Origin: Micromonospora deserti
GTDB lineage: Bacteria > Actinomycetota > Actinomycetes > Mycobacteriales > Micromonosporaceae
DNA: 64,000 nucleotides
NCBI RefSeq assembly: GCF_003236335.1
Contig: NZ_POUB01000008.1
Coordinates: 1 to 64,000, forward strand
Reading direction: 5' to 3'
Shown here: piece after piece, positions 17,464-26,098 of the stretch
Layout: every line of letters starts with the position of its first letter
Numbering within the stretch: the stretch's first letter is position 1
The notes under the pieces: generated by a model
What the model saw: only the letters and a program-made list of their open reading frames with translations
Told to the model about the DNA's origin: nothing
Database searches by the model: none
Translations under genes and position numbers: made by a program

Positions 17464-17519
17464 GCTCCCGCGACCGTCGATATCGGTCGAGGCGGGGTAG
17501 GGCCCGTAGAGCGGGAAGG

Positions 17520-17615
17520 TGGGTCGGCCTGGGCGGGAGGTGCGATCGCCAGTGCGGCTGCCAGCGTCATGGCGAGGCTGGCGGCGATGGCGAGCACACG
17601 TTGCACGGGTCGCAA
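17520..17615 (-). other. Signal peptide coding segment, one base out of frame with the peptidase
   Basis: On the minus strand a TTG at 17615 with AAGGAG 9 bp upstream starts LRPVQRVLAIAASLAMTLAAALAIAPPAQADP, a clear secretory signal with AxA cleavage. At GAC-CCA-CCT it passes out of frame with the mature domain, which would read ...ADP-TFPLYGPYP if one base were added at the CCC run near 17519-17522. TFPLYGPYPASTDIDGRGS matches the start of the following repeat (GPYPVKFAIDGRGS), proving the domain extends into this zone. Confidence 0.75.
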
Positions 17616-17861
17616 CGCGAAGGGCTCCTTGGGGATGAGTGCATGGTCAGGCGACGGGGCCAGTTGATCAAGAGGACCGCAGCAGGCTACCGCGCTGAGG
17701 CAGCACGAGGGAACACTGTCCGCGTCGGGGTCTGATGTGCCGTGTGGACGGTGGCCGCCGGCGACCGGCTCTCCACGCCAGGTCCGGCGGTGACTCGTCG
17801 GGGCCTGTGCCGGTGGCCGATCGCCCGCCGACCGACCGCCCCACACTGGCAGGATGGCGGC

Positions 17862-19301
17862 GTGGACCTCGATTCCGGTGCCGGGCTGCTGCACCGACTG
17901 ACGTCGTACGTGCCGAGCCGCGAGTGGGACGTCCCCCTCGACGACCCGCGGGTGCGTCGCGACCTCGTCCCGAACGACCCGCAGACCCTGCCGCCGCCGA
18001 CGAAGGGCTACCCGGAAGGTCTGCCGGTCGTCGCCCTGCCGCGCGACCTGCCCGACCCTGGCGTGCCCGCGACGGCCGCCCTCGCCGGCGTCGCCTGCCC
18101 GGCGCGGCCCCTCGACGCGGCGCAGCTCGGCCGCGTGCTCTTCCTCGGCGCCGGCGTCGTCCGCACCGCCGAGCGCAACGGCCACCGGGTCCTCTACCGC
18201 GCCTCCGGCTCGGCGGGGGCCCGCTTCCCCCTGGAGGTCTACGCGAGCACCCGCGGCGTCGCCGGGATTCCCGACGGCGTGCACTGGTACGACCCGAGAC
18301 ATCACGCGCTGGTCCAGGTCGCGCCCGCTGCCCTGGGGGCGGCCACGACGCTGGTGGTGACGGGCGTGCCCTGGCGGACGGGGTGGCGCTACGCCGAGCG
18401 GGGGTGGCGGCACCTCTACTGGGACGCCGGCACGCTGCTGTCCCAGCTGTCGGCGGCGACCGCGAGCGCGGGCGTCCCACCGCGGTTACGCACGCTCTTC
18501 CCGGACGCCACGGTGAGGCAGCTCGTCGGCGCGGACGGTGTGCACGAGTACCCCCTGGCCCTGCTCTCCCTCGGCGACGGCGAACCGGCGATCCGACCCA
18601 CCGGGCCGGCGGCCCCCGGTGAGCTGCCGCCTGTCGAACTGCCGCTGTGCACGGCGGCCCAGCGCGCCGGCGAACGGGATGCCAGCGCGACGCCCTGGCC
18701 CGACGCGGCCGCCCTCGCGGACGTCCCACCGTCGGACCCGCTCGACGAGGTGGTGCGCCGGCGCGGTTCACAGCGGCGCATGAACCGGTCCCGGACGCTG
18801 CCACGTCCCCTGCTGGAATGGCCCGTGGCCGCGGCCCTGCGCGGCGTGGACGTGCCGCACTGGGTGGCCGTCCACGGCGTCGACGACACGGCACCGGGCC
18901 TGTACCGGTGGCCCGACCTGTCCACCCCGCTGCGGGCCGGGAACCTGCGCGACGAACTGCTGCGGATCTGCCTCGACCAGTCGCTCGCCGCGGACGCGGC
19001 GTACGTCGTCATCGCCGCCGCCCGGCTGTCGGCGCTCGACGACCGCAGCTACCGCGAAGCGCAACTCGCCGCCGGGCTGGTCGAGGGTCGGCTGCACCTG
19101 GCGGCATACGCCCTCGGCGCGAGCGCCTCCGGGATGACCTTCCTCGACTCGGAGGTCCCGGGCCTGCTGGGCGAGCCGGAAGACCTCGCCGCCCTGCTCT
19201 TCACCTGCGTGGGCGTGCCGAAGTATCCGTCGCGGGCCGGCGGCGGGCCCGGCAACCCGGTCGAGGTCCGTCCGGTCGCACCCCGGCACAACGGGTCGTG
19301 A
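17862..19301 (+). CDS. SagB-type nitroreductase-fold dehydrogenase, tandem
   Basis: 479 residues from GTG 17862. Two nitroreductase-like halves are visible: the first includes HYRASGSAGARFPLEVYAST-like sequence (read as LYRASGSAGARFPLEVY) and HHALVQVAPAALG; the second begins EVVRRRGSQRRMNRSRTLP and ends GMTFLDSEVPGLLGEPEDLAALLFTCVGVPKY. SagB enzymes use FMN to oxidise azolines in thiazole/oxazole peptides. No cyclodehydratase (YcaO), precursor peptide or transporter gene is adjacent, so a stand-alone redox role is as likely. Start choice is based on the domain boundary. Confidence 0.8.
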   Translation: MDLDSGAGLLHRLTSYVPSREWDVPLDDPRVRRDLVPNDPQTLPPPTKGYPEGLPVVALPRDLPDPGVPATAALAGVACPARPLDAAQLGRVLFLGAGVVRTAERNGHRVLYRASGSAGARFPLEVYASTRGVAGIPDGVHWYDPRHHALVQVAPAALGAATTLVVTGVPWRTGWRYAERGWRHLYWDAGTLLSQLSAATASAGVPPRLRTLFPDATVRQLVGADGVHEYPLALLSLGDGEPAIRPTGPAAPGELPPVELPLCTAAQRAGERDASATPWPDAAALADVPPSDPLDEVVRRRGSQRRMNRSRTLPRPLLEWPVAAALRGVDVPHWVAVHGVDDTAPGLYRWPDLSTPLRAGNLRDELLRICLDQSLAADAAYVVIAAARLSALDDRSYREAQLAAGLVEGRLHLAAYALGASASGMTFLDSEVPGLLGEPEDLAALLFTCVGVPKYPSRAGGGPGNPVEVRPVAPRHNGS

Positions 19302-19352
19302 CGGCGCTCGGACGGATACGGGCCTGATTCGCCGCCCCGGGGAACGGTGCGC

Positions 19353-19760
19353 TCAGTCGGGCAGTTCGCCCCTGCTGCCGGCCCGAACCAGGACATCGAG
19401 TTCAGCGGGAAGGGCCGCCTGGAGACGGTCCATGATCCGTCCCTGCGTTGCCTCACCCATGACCTCGAAGACGACCCGGGCCGCGTAGGCCGCCTGCGGC
19501 CGGTCCATGCCAGCCCGGTCGGCCATGCGGGCCACGAACTCGTCCCGGCCGAACCGGACGCCGTCGCCGGATGACTGGGCGTTCTGCCGCAGATACTCAC
19601 CGATCTCCTGGGGAAGCTCGGCGGCGAGGTTCTCGGCCAGCCCCTCCGGAACACGCTCGGCCAGCGTCTGCAAAGTCCCCCGGATGGCGGACGTCGCCTC
19701 GCCGATGTCGCTCAACCGCGCCCTCGCCTGCACCTGGCCCACGAACTCGTGATGTCGCAC
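19353..19760 (-). CDS. DUF2267 family protein
   Basis: 135 residues from GTG 19760, preceded by GGAGGGG at 8 bp. The pattern VRHHEFVGQVQARARL, then a helix, then LPQEIGEYLRQ and FGRDEFVARMADRAGMDRPQAA matches DUF2267, a helical repeat family of unknown function often linked with stress genes. The length is typical of the family. It has no obvious operon partner. Confidence 0.8.
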   Translation of the reverse strand: MRHHEFVGQVQARARLSDIGEATSAIRGTLQTLAERVPEGLAENLAAELPQEIGEYLRQNAQSSGDGVRFGRDEFVARMADRAGMDRPQAAYAARVVFEVMGEATQGRIMDRLQAALPAELDVLVRAGSRGELPD

Positions 19761-19983
19761 GTCAACCGCCCCCTCCAACCGCTTGCGGACACAGGTCTGC
19801 TTACCCCGCTCGCCCGCCTTCTTGCCGCTGGCTCTCACCGGCCCTCCGCCAGTCCGACGTCGGCGGATGGCGGGTGGACCCGGCCTCGGCCGTACCCCGC
19901 ACGTGTCACGCCGCCCGCGCCGCGCTGGCGGCTGTCCCGGGCCGGCGTGGCCGGTCAGCGGCGACCGCGACCCCCGGGCGACG

Positions 19984-21048
19984 TCACAGTCCGGCGCAGG
20001 GACTGCCCCCCACCGCACAGCTCTCGGGCTCCTTCGTCGGCGAGGCGTCGCGGACGTCGAACGTGAACGTCCGCGACTGCCCCGCCGGTACGGATCGACC
20101 GGTGAAGGTGACAGCCTGTCCGTCCTGCCGCCAGTCGGCGCCGTGGGCGTCGACGACCAGGCCGCCCTGGGCCAGCGTGACGACCACTCGCCAGTCCTTC
20201 ACGAGCGCGCTGCCCCGGTTGTCGAGCACCACCTCGCCGGTGTAGCCGAGCAACCGGGTCGACACGGTCTTGTAGCGGGCCGCCAAAACGGCGACGGGTG
20301 GGGCGACGGACGTCGGTGTGGGCGACGGCTTCGCGGTGGGGGTCGCGCTCGGGCGGGCGCTGGTCGTGGTGGCGCTCCGGCTCGGGCGGGAGGAGGCCGT
20401 CGCCCGGGACGAGCCGGCCTCGTCGGCCGTGGCGGTCGGCAGGAGAGTCGGGTCCGGCGCGGCGGCGCGTTCCGGTTCGCCCGGCGCCACGGCCCAGACC
20501 GCGGCGCCGGTCGCCAGCACGGCGGCGACCAGCGCCCCGATCAGCACCCCTCGGCGGCGCCCCGCCGATGCCGGGGCAACCGGCTCGACCACCGGCAACT
20601 CGGCCGTCATCCCGAACCCGCCGCGTCGCAGATCGACCTGCTGAAAGGCCAGCCAGTCGAGGATGGCCTGCAACCGACCCGACAGTGCCTGCTGGTAGCA
20701 CTTCTCCCGGCTGGCGCCCTGATCCGGAGGCCAGCTGCCGTGCTCCAACTCCTCGCGGACCGCCACCCGGGAACCCTCGGCGGTGGGTGTGACGGCACAG
20801 GTCAGCCGGGAACGCCGACCGCTCTCCTGGCAGCGCACCACGAGCAGCTCCGGCGCCCGGTAGTCGATCACCTCCAGCTCGACCGTGGCGTCGAAGCCCG
20901 GCAGCTGGGCCGTGTGCAGCAGCAACCATCCCGGCTCCCCCGCCACGACCTCGGCGAACCATCGGGCGAGCAGACCTGGATCGGTCAGTGCGCGCCAGAC
21001 CCGGTCAGCGGGGTGGGACACGTCGACCTGCGCGTCGATCTCGATCAC
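19984..21048 (-). CDS. SRPBCC domain fused through a membrane helix to a CBM2-like domain
   Basis: 354 residues. Residues 1-142 form a cytoplasmic SRPBCC/AHSA1 domain (opening [23 protein letters not shown], with [10 protein letters not shown]). A basic RRR and hydrophobic stretch at about 168-187 make one transmembrane helix, followed by a Ser/Thr/Pro-rich linker (about 190-250). The C-terminal beta domain (about 256-352; [19 protein letters not shown], Trp286, Trp306, Cys344/Cys351) resembles a CBM2 cellulose-binding fold. A cytoplasmic ligand-binding domain joined to an outside carbohydrate module is unusual. CBM2 assignment is less certain than SRPBCC. Confidence 0.7.
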   Translation of the reverse strand: MIEIDAQVDVSHPADRVWRALTDPGLLARWFAEVVAGEPGWLLLHTAQLPGFDATVELEVIDYRAPELLVVRCQESGRRSRLTCAVTPTAEGSRVAVREELEHGSWPPDQGASREKCYQQALSGRLQAILDWLAFQQVDLRRGGFGMTAELPVVEPVAPASAGRRRGVLIGALVAAVLATGAAVWAVAPGEPERAAAPDPTLLPTATADEAGSSRATASSRPSRSATTTSARPSATPTAKPSPTPTSVAPPVAVLAARYKTVSTRLLGYTGEVVLDNRGSALVKDWRVVVTLAQGGLVVDAHGADWRQDGQAVTFTGRSVPAGQSRTFTFDVRDASPTKEPESCAVGGSPCAGL

Positions 21049-21341
21049 GGCGAGACTCTACGGTCTCGACCCCGGCCGTACCGACTGGGACCGGGCACCT
21101 GGGCGTACCCCCGCGGCGAGCACCCGGGCGGCCAAGTCGGCGTCTCACCACGTTGCGGCCGCACGTGGTCCCGCCGCTACGCCAGCCGTTGCCACGCTCC
21201 CCTGCCGTCGGCGATACGATCACGAGGCTGCTGCGAACGGTCGCCGGCGACCGGGGTCGGTCCACACCGGCATGGTGGGCGTCCGAGACGTCCCCACCCC
21301 TGGCACCGCAAGCGGCCGCCATCAGGATCGGGAGGGCGACG

Positions 21342-22976
21342 TTGGCCGCGGATGTCACCACCACCGCCGAGTGGCTGGCCCTGTGCAAGCACGCCGCGGA
21401 GATACGGCAGGTCCATCTACGGGACCTGTTCGCCGCCGACCCGGGCCGGGGCGAACGGTTCGCCGTCGAGGTGGCCGATCTCTACGTCGACTACAGCAAG
21501 AACCTCATCACCGGTGAGACGGTGCGGCTGCTCACCGCGCTCGCCGAGCGGATCGGCCTGGGCGACCGGATCGCGGCGATGTTCTCCGGCGCACACCTGA
21601 ACGCCACCGAGGACCGGGCGGTGCTGCACACCGCGCTGCGGCTGCCCCGGGCGGCGTCGCTCACGGTCGACGGGCAGGACGTGGTCGCCGACGTGCACGG
21701 TGTGCTGGATCGGATGGCCGCGTTCGCCGAGACGGTCCGCTCCGGGCAGTGGCGCGGGCACACCGGCGAGCGGATCCAGACCGTGGTCAACATCGGCATC
21801 GGCGGCTCGGACCTCGGGCCGGTGATGGCGTACGAGGCGCTGAAGGCATACCGGGACAGCGGGATCCGCTGCCGCTTCGTGTCGAACATCGACCCGACCG
21901 ACATCCACGACACCACCCGCGACCTGGACCCGGCCAGCACCCTGTTCGTGGTCGTGTCGAAGACGTTCTCCACCCAGGAGACGCTGGCCAACGCCCGGGC
22001 GGCCCGCCGGTGGCTACTGGACGGCCTCGGCGGCGATGAGGCTGCCGTCGCCCGGCACTTCGTCGCGGTCAGCACCAACCAGCAGCGGGTACGCAACTTC
22101 GGCATCGACCCGGAGAACATGTTCGGGTTCTGGGACTGGGTGGGCGGGCGGTACTCACTGCCCTCGGCGGTGGGCCTGTCGGTGATGCTGGCCATCGGCC
22201 CGCAGCGGTTCGCCGACATGCTCGCCGGCTACCACGCCGTGGACGAGCACTTCCGCACCGCCCCGCTGGAGCGCAACGCGCCGGTGCTGCTGGGGCTGCT
22301 CAACGTCTGGTACACCAACTTCCTCGGTGCGCAGACCCACGCGGTGCTGCCGTACTCGCAGTACCTGCACCGGTTCCCGGCGTACCTGCAGCAGCTGACG
22401 ATGGAGAGCAACGGCAAGTCGGTGACAATGGACGGGTCGCCCGTGTCGTACGACACCGGGGAGATCTTCTGGGGCGAGCCCGGCACCAACGGCCAGCACG
22501 CCTTCTACCAGCTGCTCCATCAGGGCAGCCGGCTGGTGCCGGCCGACTTCATCGGGTTCGGCGAGCCCAACCACGACATCGCCGACATGCACGACCTGTT
22601 CATGTCGAACTTCTTCGCCCAGACCGCCGCACTGGCCTTCGGCCGCACCGCCGAACAGGTCGAGGCGGAGGGCACCCCGGCGGAACTCGTACCGCACAAG
22701 GTCATGCCGGGCAACCATCCCACCACGTCGATCATCGCGGCGAAGCTCACCCCGGCCAGCCTCGGGCAGCTGGTGGCTCTCTACGAGCACGTCGTGCTCA
22801 CCGAGGGCGCGATCTGGGAGATCAACCCGTTCGACCAGTGGGGTGTGGAGCTGGGCAAGGTGATGGCCAACCAACTCGCCCCGCTGCTCACCGGCGAGGG
22901 CCCCGACCTCGATGGGCTGGACTCCTCCACCGCCGCCCTGATCCGGCGCTACCGCCGCCAGCGCGACCGCCGCTGA
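21342..22976 (+). CDS. pgi: Glucose-6-phosphate isomerase
   Basis: 544 residues, the normal length. It interconverts glucose 6-phosphate and fructose 6-phosphate in glycolysis and gluconeogenesis. The signature [19 protein letters not shown] and the second GPI block [21 protein letters not shown] are present, with ESNGKSV downstream. The start is TTG 21342, with GGGAGG about 6 bp upstream; longer frames upstream are composition-driven. It is convergent with zwf, so the two genes acting on glucose 6-phosphate are side by side but separately transcribed. Confidence 0.97.
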   Translation: MAADVTTTAEWLALCKHAAEIRQVHLRDLFAADPGRGERFAVEVADLYVDYSKNLITGETVRLLTALAERIGLGDRIAAMFSGAHLNATEDRAVLHTALRLPRAASLTVDGQDVVADVHGVLDRMAAFAETVRSGQWRGHTGERIQTVVNIGIGGSDLGPVMAYEALKAYRDSGIRCRFVSNIDPTDIHDTTRDLDPASTLFVVVSKTFSTQETLANARAARRWLLDGLGGDEAAVARHFVAVSTNQQRVRNFGIDPENMFGFWDWVGGRYSLPSAVGLSVMLAIGPQRFADMLAGYHAVDEHFRTAPLERNAPVLLGLLNVWYTNFLGAQTHAVLPYSQYLHRFPAYLQQLTMESNGKSVTMDGSPVSYDTGEIFWGEPGTNGQHAFYQLLHQGSRLVPADFIGFGEPNHDIADMHDLFMSNFFAQTAALAFGRTAEQVEAEGTPAELVPHKVMPGNHPTTSIIAAKLTPASLGQLVALYEHVVLTEGAIWEINPFDQWGVELGKVMANQLAPLLTGEGPDLDGLDSSTAALIRRYRRQRDRR

Positions 22977-22981
22977 CCGGG

Positions 22982-23013
22982 CCCCGTTGGGCGGCGGCCG
23001 GCCGCCCACGGGG
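22982..23013 (+). terminator. Hairpin between pgi and zwf
   Basis: Near-perfect inverted repeat CCCCGTTGGGCGGC / GGCCGCCCACGGGG with one bulged base, located 5 nt after the pgi stop. It can serve pgi, and, being symmetrical, also the convergent zwf gene. Confidence 0.65.
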
Positions 23014-23064
23014 TGGCGTGGCCAGGTCTCGCAGGGCCCGGGGGCTACACCGGGACCAGCCGGG

Positions 23065-24417
23065 TCAGGGGCCGGCGGAGCCGGCGGGATAGCTCTGCAT
23101 CGGCACAGCGCCATCCGCCCACGCCGCGAGGATGGGCTCGACGACGCGCCAACCCTCCTCCGCCTCGTCACCGCGGATGGACAGAGTGGGATCGCCGTGC
23201 AGCACAGCCAGCACGACGTGGGCGTAGGGCGGCAACTGCTGGGCCGGGAAGCGCGCGTCGAGCTGGACGCGCTCCAGGCAGAACGGGTCGCCGGCGCCGT
23301 TGAGGTTCACATCGAGGCTGATGGCATCCGGGTCCAGCCGCAGGCGCAGCTGGTTCGCCGGAGCGGCGTCCGGAAAGGGCTGGTGCGGGGTGGGCCGGAA
23401 GCGCACCACGATCTCCCGGCGGGGCCGCCCCAGCGCCTTGCCGGTCCGCAGCCGGAACGGCACACCGGCCCAGCGCCAGTTGTCGACGCTGACCGTGACC
23501 TCGGCGAAGGTCTCGGTGTTGCGGGCCGCGTCGACACCGGACTCCGCCACGTACGCGGGCACCGGCTGGCCGCCGACGCTGCCGGCGGTGTAGCGGGCCC
23601 GGCTGGTCAGCGCGGCCATCCTGTCCACCGGTGGCGGACGGATGGCCCGCAGGGCGTCCATCTTGCGATCTCGCAGGTCCCGGTGACTCAGGCTGGTCGG
23701 CGGCTCCATCGCGATCAGGGCGAGGAGTTGCAGCAGGTGGTTCTGGGTCATGTCCTTGAGGGCGCCGGCGCCGTCGTAGTAGCCGGCCCGGCCTTCCAAC
23801 GCTACCGATTCGTCCCAGACGATGTCCACGGCGGCGACGTGCAGCGCGTTCCACACCGGTTCGAACACGCGGTTGGCGAACCGCAGGCCGAGGACGTTCA
23901 GCACGGTCTGCTTGGCCAGGAAGTGATCGACCCGGAACACGTCGTCCTCGGCGAAGCAGCCGTGGATGGCCTCGTTGAGCTGCCGGGCGTCGGCGAGGCC
24001 GGCCCCGAACGGCTTCTCCACCACCAGACGGCTGCCGGCGGGTAACGCGCTGGCCGTGAGGGCTCGCACCGCGGCCTGGAAGATGGTGTTCGGCAGGGCG
24101 AGGTAGACCGCGGCCGGTCCGGACAGGTCAGCCAGTGCGGCGGACAACTGCCCGGCGTCCGTGACGTCCGCGCGGCGGTACCGCAGCCGATCGGTGACGC
24201 TCCGGACGGTCTCCTCGCCCAGGTCGGGTGCCCGCCGGGCGAGGCGGGCGCGGGCCGCGGCGCGGAACTCGTCGTCGTCACGGTCGTCGCGGTCGACGCC
24301 GAGGAGGCGTTGCCGGTCGTCGAGCAGCCCGGCGGCGTCCAGCCGGGCGAGCGCGGGGAGCAGGTACCTACCGGTCAGGTCGCCGGACGCGCCGAGGACG
24401 ACCAGGTCCTGGATCAT
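23065..24417 (-). CDS. zwf: Glucose-6-phosphate dehydrogenase
   Basis: 450 residues. It catalyses the first step of the oxidative pentose phosphate pathway, making NADPH. The nucleotide-binding GASGDLTGRYLLPAL and active-site RVDHFLAKQTVLN (family RIDHYLGKE) are present, and the EKPFG lysine lies at VVEKPFGAG. ATG 24417 is preferred: GGAG lies 6 bp upstream and the sequence begins MIQDLVVLGASGD as usual. A GTG ten codons earlier is possible. It is slightly shorter than usual (about 500) and lacks OpcA or gnd neighbours, suggesting a second or divergent copy. Confidence 0.92.
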   Translation of the reverse strand: MIQDLVVLGASGDLTGRYLLPALARLDAAGLLDDRQRLLGVDRDDRDDDEFRAAARARLARRAPDLGEETVRSVTDRLRYRRADVTDAGQLSAALADLSGPAAVYLALPNTIFQAAVRALTASALPAGSRLVVEKPFGAGLADARQLNEAIHGCFAEDDVFRVDHFLAKQTVLNVLGLRFANRVFEPVWNALHVAAVDIVWDESVALEGRAGYYDGAGALKDMTQNHLLQLLALIAMEPPTSLSHRDLRDRKMDALRAIRPPPVDRMAALTSRARYTAGSVGGQPVPAYVAESGVDAARNTETFAEVTVSVDNWRWAGVPFRLRTGKALGRPRREIVVRFRPTPHQPFPDAAPANQLRLRLDPDAISLDVNLNGAGDPFCLERVQLDARFPAQQLPPYAHVVLAVLHGDPTLSIRGDEAEEGWRVVEPILAAWADGAVPMQSYPAGSAGP

Positions 24418-24789
24418 CGGCCTCTCCGCGGGAGGCGCCGAGACCACCGGCCGGACGGCGGCCGTGACCGGCCACCTCCTCGTGCCGGGCCGCCGGTCGC
24501 CGTGGCTGTTGTCTCCCGCAGCTCACCGCGACCGGCCCGCTCTCGGCGACGGGCGGCACGGATGCTCATGACCCGAAGTGAATGCCATCGCCGGATGCCG
24601 CGCCGCCCGTACCGTCGCCGTTCCCCCGATGGGCGACGCGGTGCACCCGAGGAGACGACCAGGTCGGCAAGGCTCACGGTGCTCGCCTGACGGGACGGCG
24701 GAGCCGGCTGCGGGCGGCCCGGGTGCCCGGCGTACGCCCCGCAGCGTGCGGCCGTCGCGCACCGTCCCGGACGGCGTGCCCACCACCAG
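24418..24789. other. Spacer between zwf and the subtilisin terminator
   Basis: About 370 bp in front of the leftward zwf gene. No gene, operator or RNA was recognised; it should carry the zwf promoter. Confidence 0.4.
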
Positions 24790-24827
24790 AAGCCCCGGCT
24801 CAGGGCTGGCTGCCTGAGCCGGGGCTT
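24790..24827 (-). terminator. Perfect 15-bp stem hairpin terminator
   Basis: AAGCCCCGGCTCAGG (24790-24804) pairs perfectly with CCTGAGCCGGGGCTT (24813-24827) around an 8-nt loop, 34 nt past the stop of the leftward subtilisin gene. The AA/TT ends make it usable in both directions. Confidence 0.85.
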
Positions 24828-24861
24828 CGCGGTGGGCACGGCCCGGAACGCCCGGTCGGTG

Positions 24862-25920
24862 TCAGGTACGGGGCGCGGCCACGGCGGCCTGGGCGTCGAC
24901 GATGCCCCAGCCGTACGTCGGCGTGTAGACGCCGCGCAGGCCGACGATCGGGGTGCGGGCGGTCGACATCAGCACCGAGTACACGTTGTCCAGGCTGCGC
25001 TTCTGGGCGAAGAGCAGCGCGGCGACTCCTGCCACGTAGGGCGTCGCCATCGACGTGCCCGCGTAGGCGTCGTAGTCGCCGTGCCCGCAGGAGGCCGAGC
25101 CGGTGCCCCTCGGGACGCTGGACCACACGTCGTCGTCGCAGGACACCAGGCCGGCGCCGCCGGGGGCGGCCACCGCCTTCAGGTCAGTCTTCACGCCCAG
25201 GTTGGAGTACCACGCCTTCACCTCGTTCCGGTCGGTGGCGGTGACGCAGAGGGCACCGGGTTCCCAGGCCGGGGTGCCGCACAGCGGTGCGGTCTCGTTG
25301 CCGGCGGCGGCGATGACGGCGACGCCCTTCGCCTCCGCGTACGCGATCGCCTCGGTCGCGGCGGATTCGAGCCCGGTCAGGGTGAGCGCCTGGGCGCCCG
25401 GCAGCGCGCCGAGACTGAGGTTGATCACCTTGGCGCCGTGGTCGGTGGCGTAGCGGATGCCGTGGGCGATGTCGGCGAAGCTGCCACTGCCCGCCTCCAG
25501 CACCTTGATCGGCATGATCTTCGCATCGGGTGCGGCTCCCGCGACACCGGCGCCGTTGCCGGTCGCCGCGGCGGCGATGCCCGCCACGTGCGTGCCGTGC
25601 TCGTCCGAGGCGTCGGGCTTGCCGTTGGGGCCGCGCCAGTCGCCGTTGCCGCAGGACGTCGGGCCGCAGTCGACGAAGGTCGCGCCCCGCACGAGCTTGG
25701 ACTTCAGGTCCGGGTGGCCGAGGTCGACGCCGGTGTCGACGATCGCGATCACCACACCCGCTCCGGTGCTGGTCCGCCAGGCCGGTTCGGCGTTGATCTG
25801 CCGCAGGCCCCACTGCTTGTCGTACAAGGGATCGTTGACAGCCGCCCTGGCGGGTGGGGCGGCTACGGCCACGAGCGCGGTGGCCAGCGCGGTGCCGGCG
25901 AGTAACCGGGCGATCGGCAT
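24862..25920 (-). CDS. Secreted S8 family subtilisin-like serine peptidase
   Basis: 352 residues. A signal peptide (about 1-27, ending PPARA-A) leads into the peptidase without a long I9 propeptide. The catalytic triad is clear: Asp62 in IVDTGVDL, His108 in DEHGTHVAG, Ser290 in GTSMATP, and the oxyanion Asn208 in AAGNET. The start ATG 25920 has GAGGAGAGG just upstream. Extracellular protein degradation is the likely role. The absence of an obvious prodomain between the signal and DPLYDKQWGLRQI is typical of one actinobacterial subgroup. Confidence 0.93.
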   Translation of the reverse strand: MPIARLLAGTALATALVAVAAPPARAAVNDPLYDKQWGLRQINAEPAWRTSTGAGVVIAIVDTGVDLGHPDLKSKLVRGATFVDCGPTSCGNGDWRGPNGKPDASDEHGTHVAGIAAAATGNGAGVAGAAPDAKIMPIKVLEAGSGSFADIAHGIRYATDHGAKVINLSLGALPGAQALTLTGLESAATEAIAYAEAKGVAVIAAAGNETAPLCGTPAWEPGALCVTATDRNEVKAWYSNLGVKTDLKAVAAPGGAGLVSCDDDVWSSVPRGTGSASCGHGDYDAYAGTSMATPYVAGVAALLFAQKRSLDNVYSVLMSTARTPIVGLRGVYTPTYGWGIVDAQAAVAAPRT

Positions 25921-26098
25921 GAGACCTCTCCTCAGATGTGACAGCGCTTCATCTATGGATCGGTGATCATGGGTGAGACGTAACAGCGGCGCCGGAGTTC
26001 GCGACCGCGGATTCCGCCGATCGGCGGCCGGACGGCGGGCCACGGCCCTGGTCACCGCCGGCGCGGCGACCAGGACCGTGGCCTGTGCGACGGTGGGG

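Noticed and set aside
14344-17667. A 1107-codon rightward frame opposite the peptidase
   Set aside because: It is a mirror frame of the GC-rich repeats with no family-like sequence; the opposite strand encodes a complete secreted protein.
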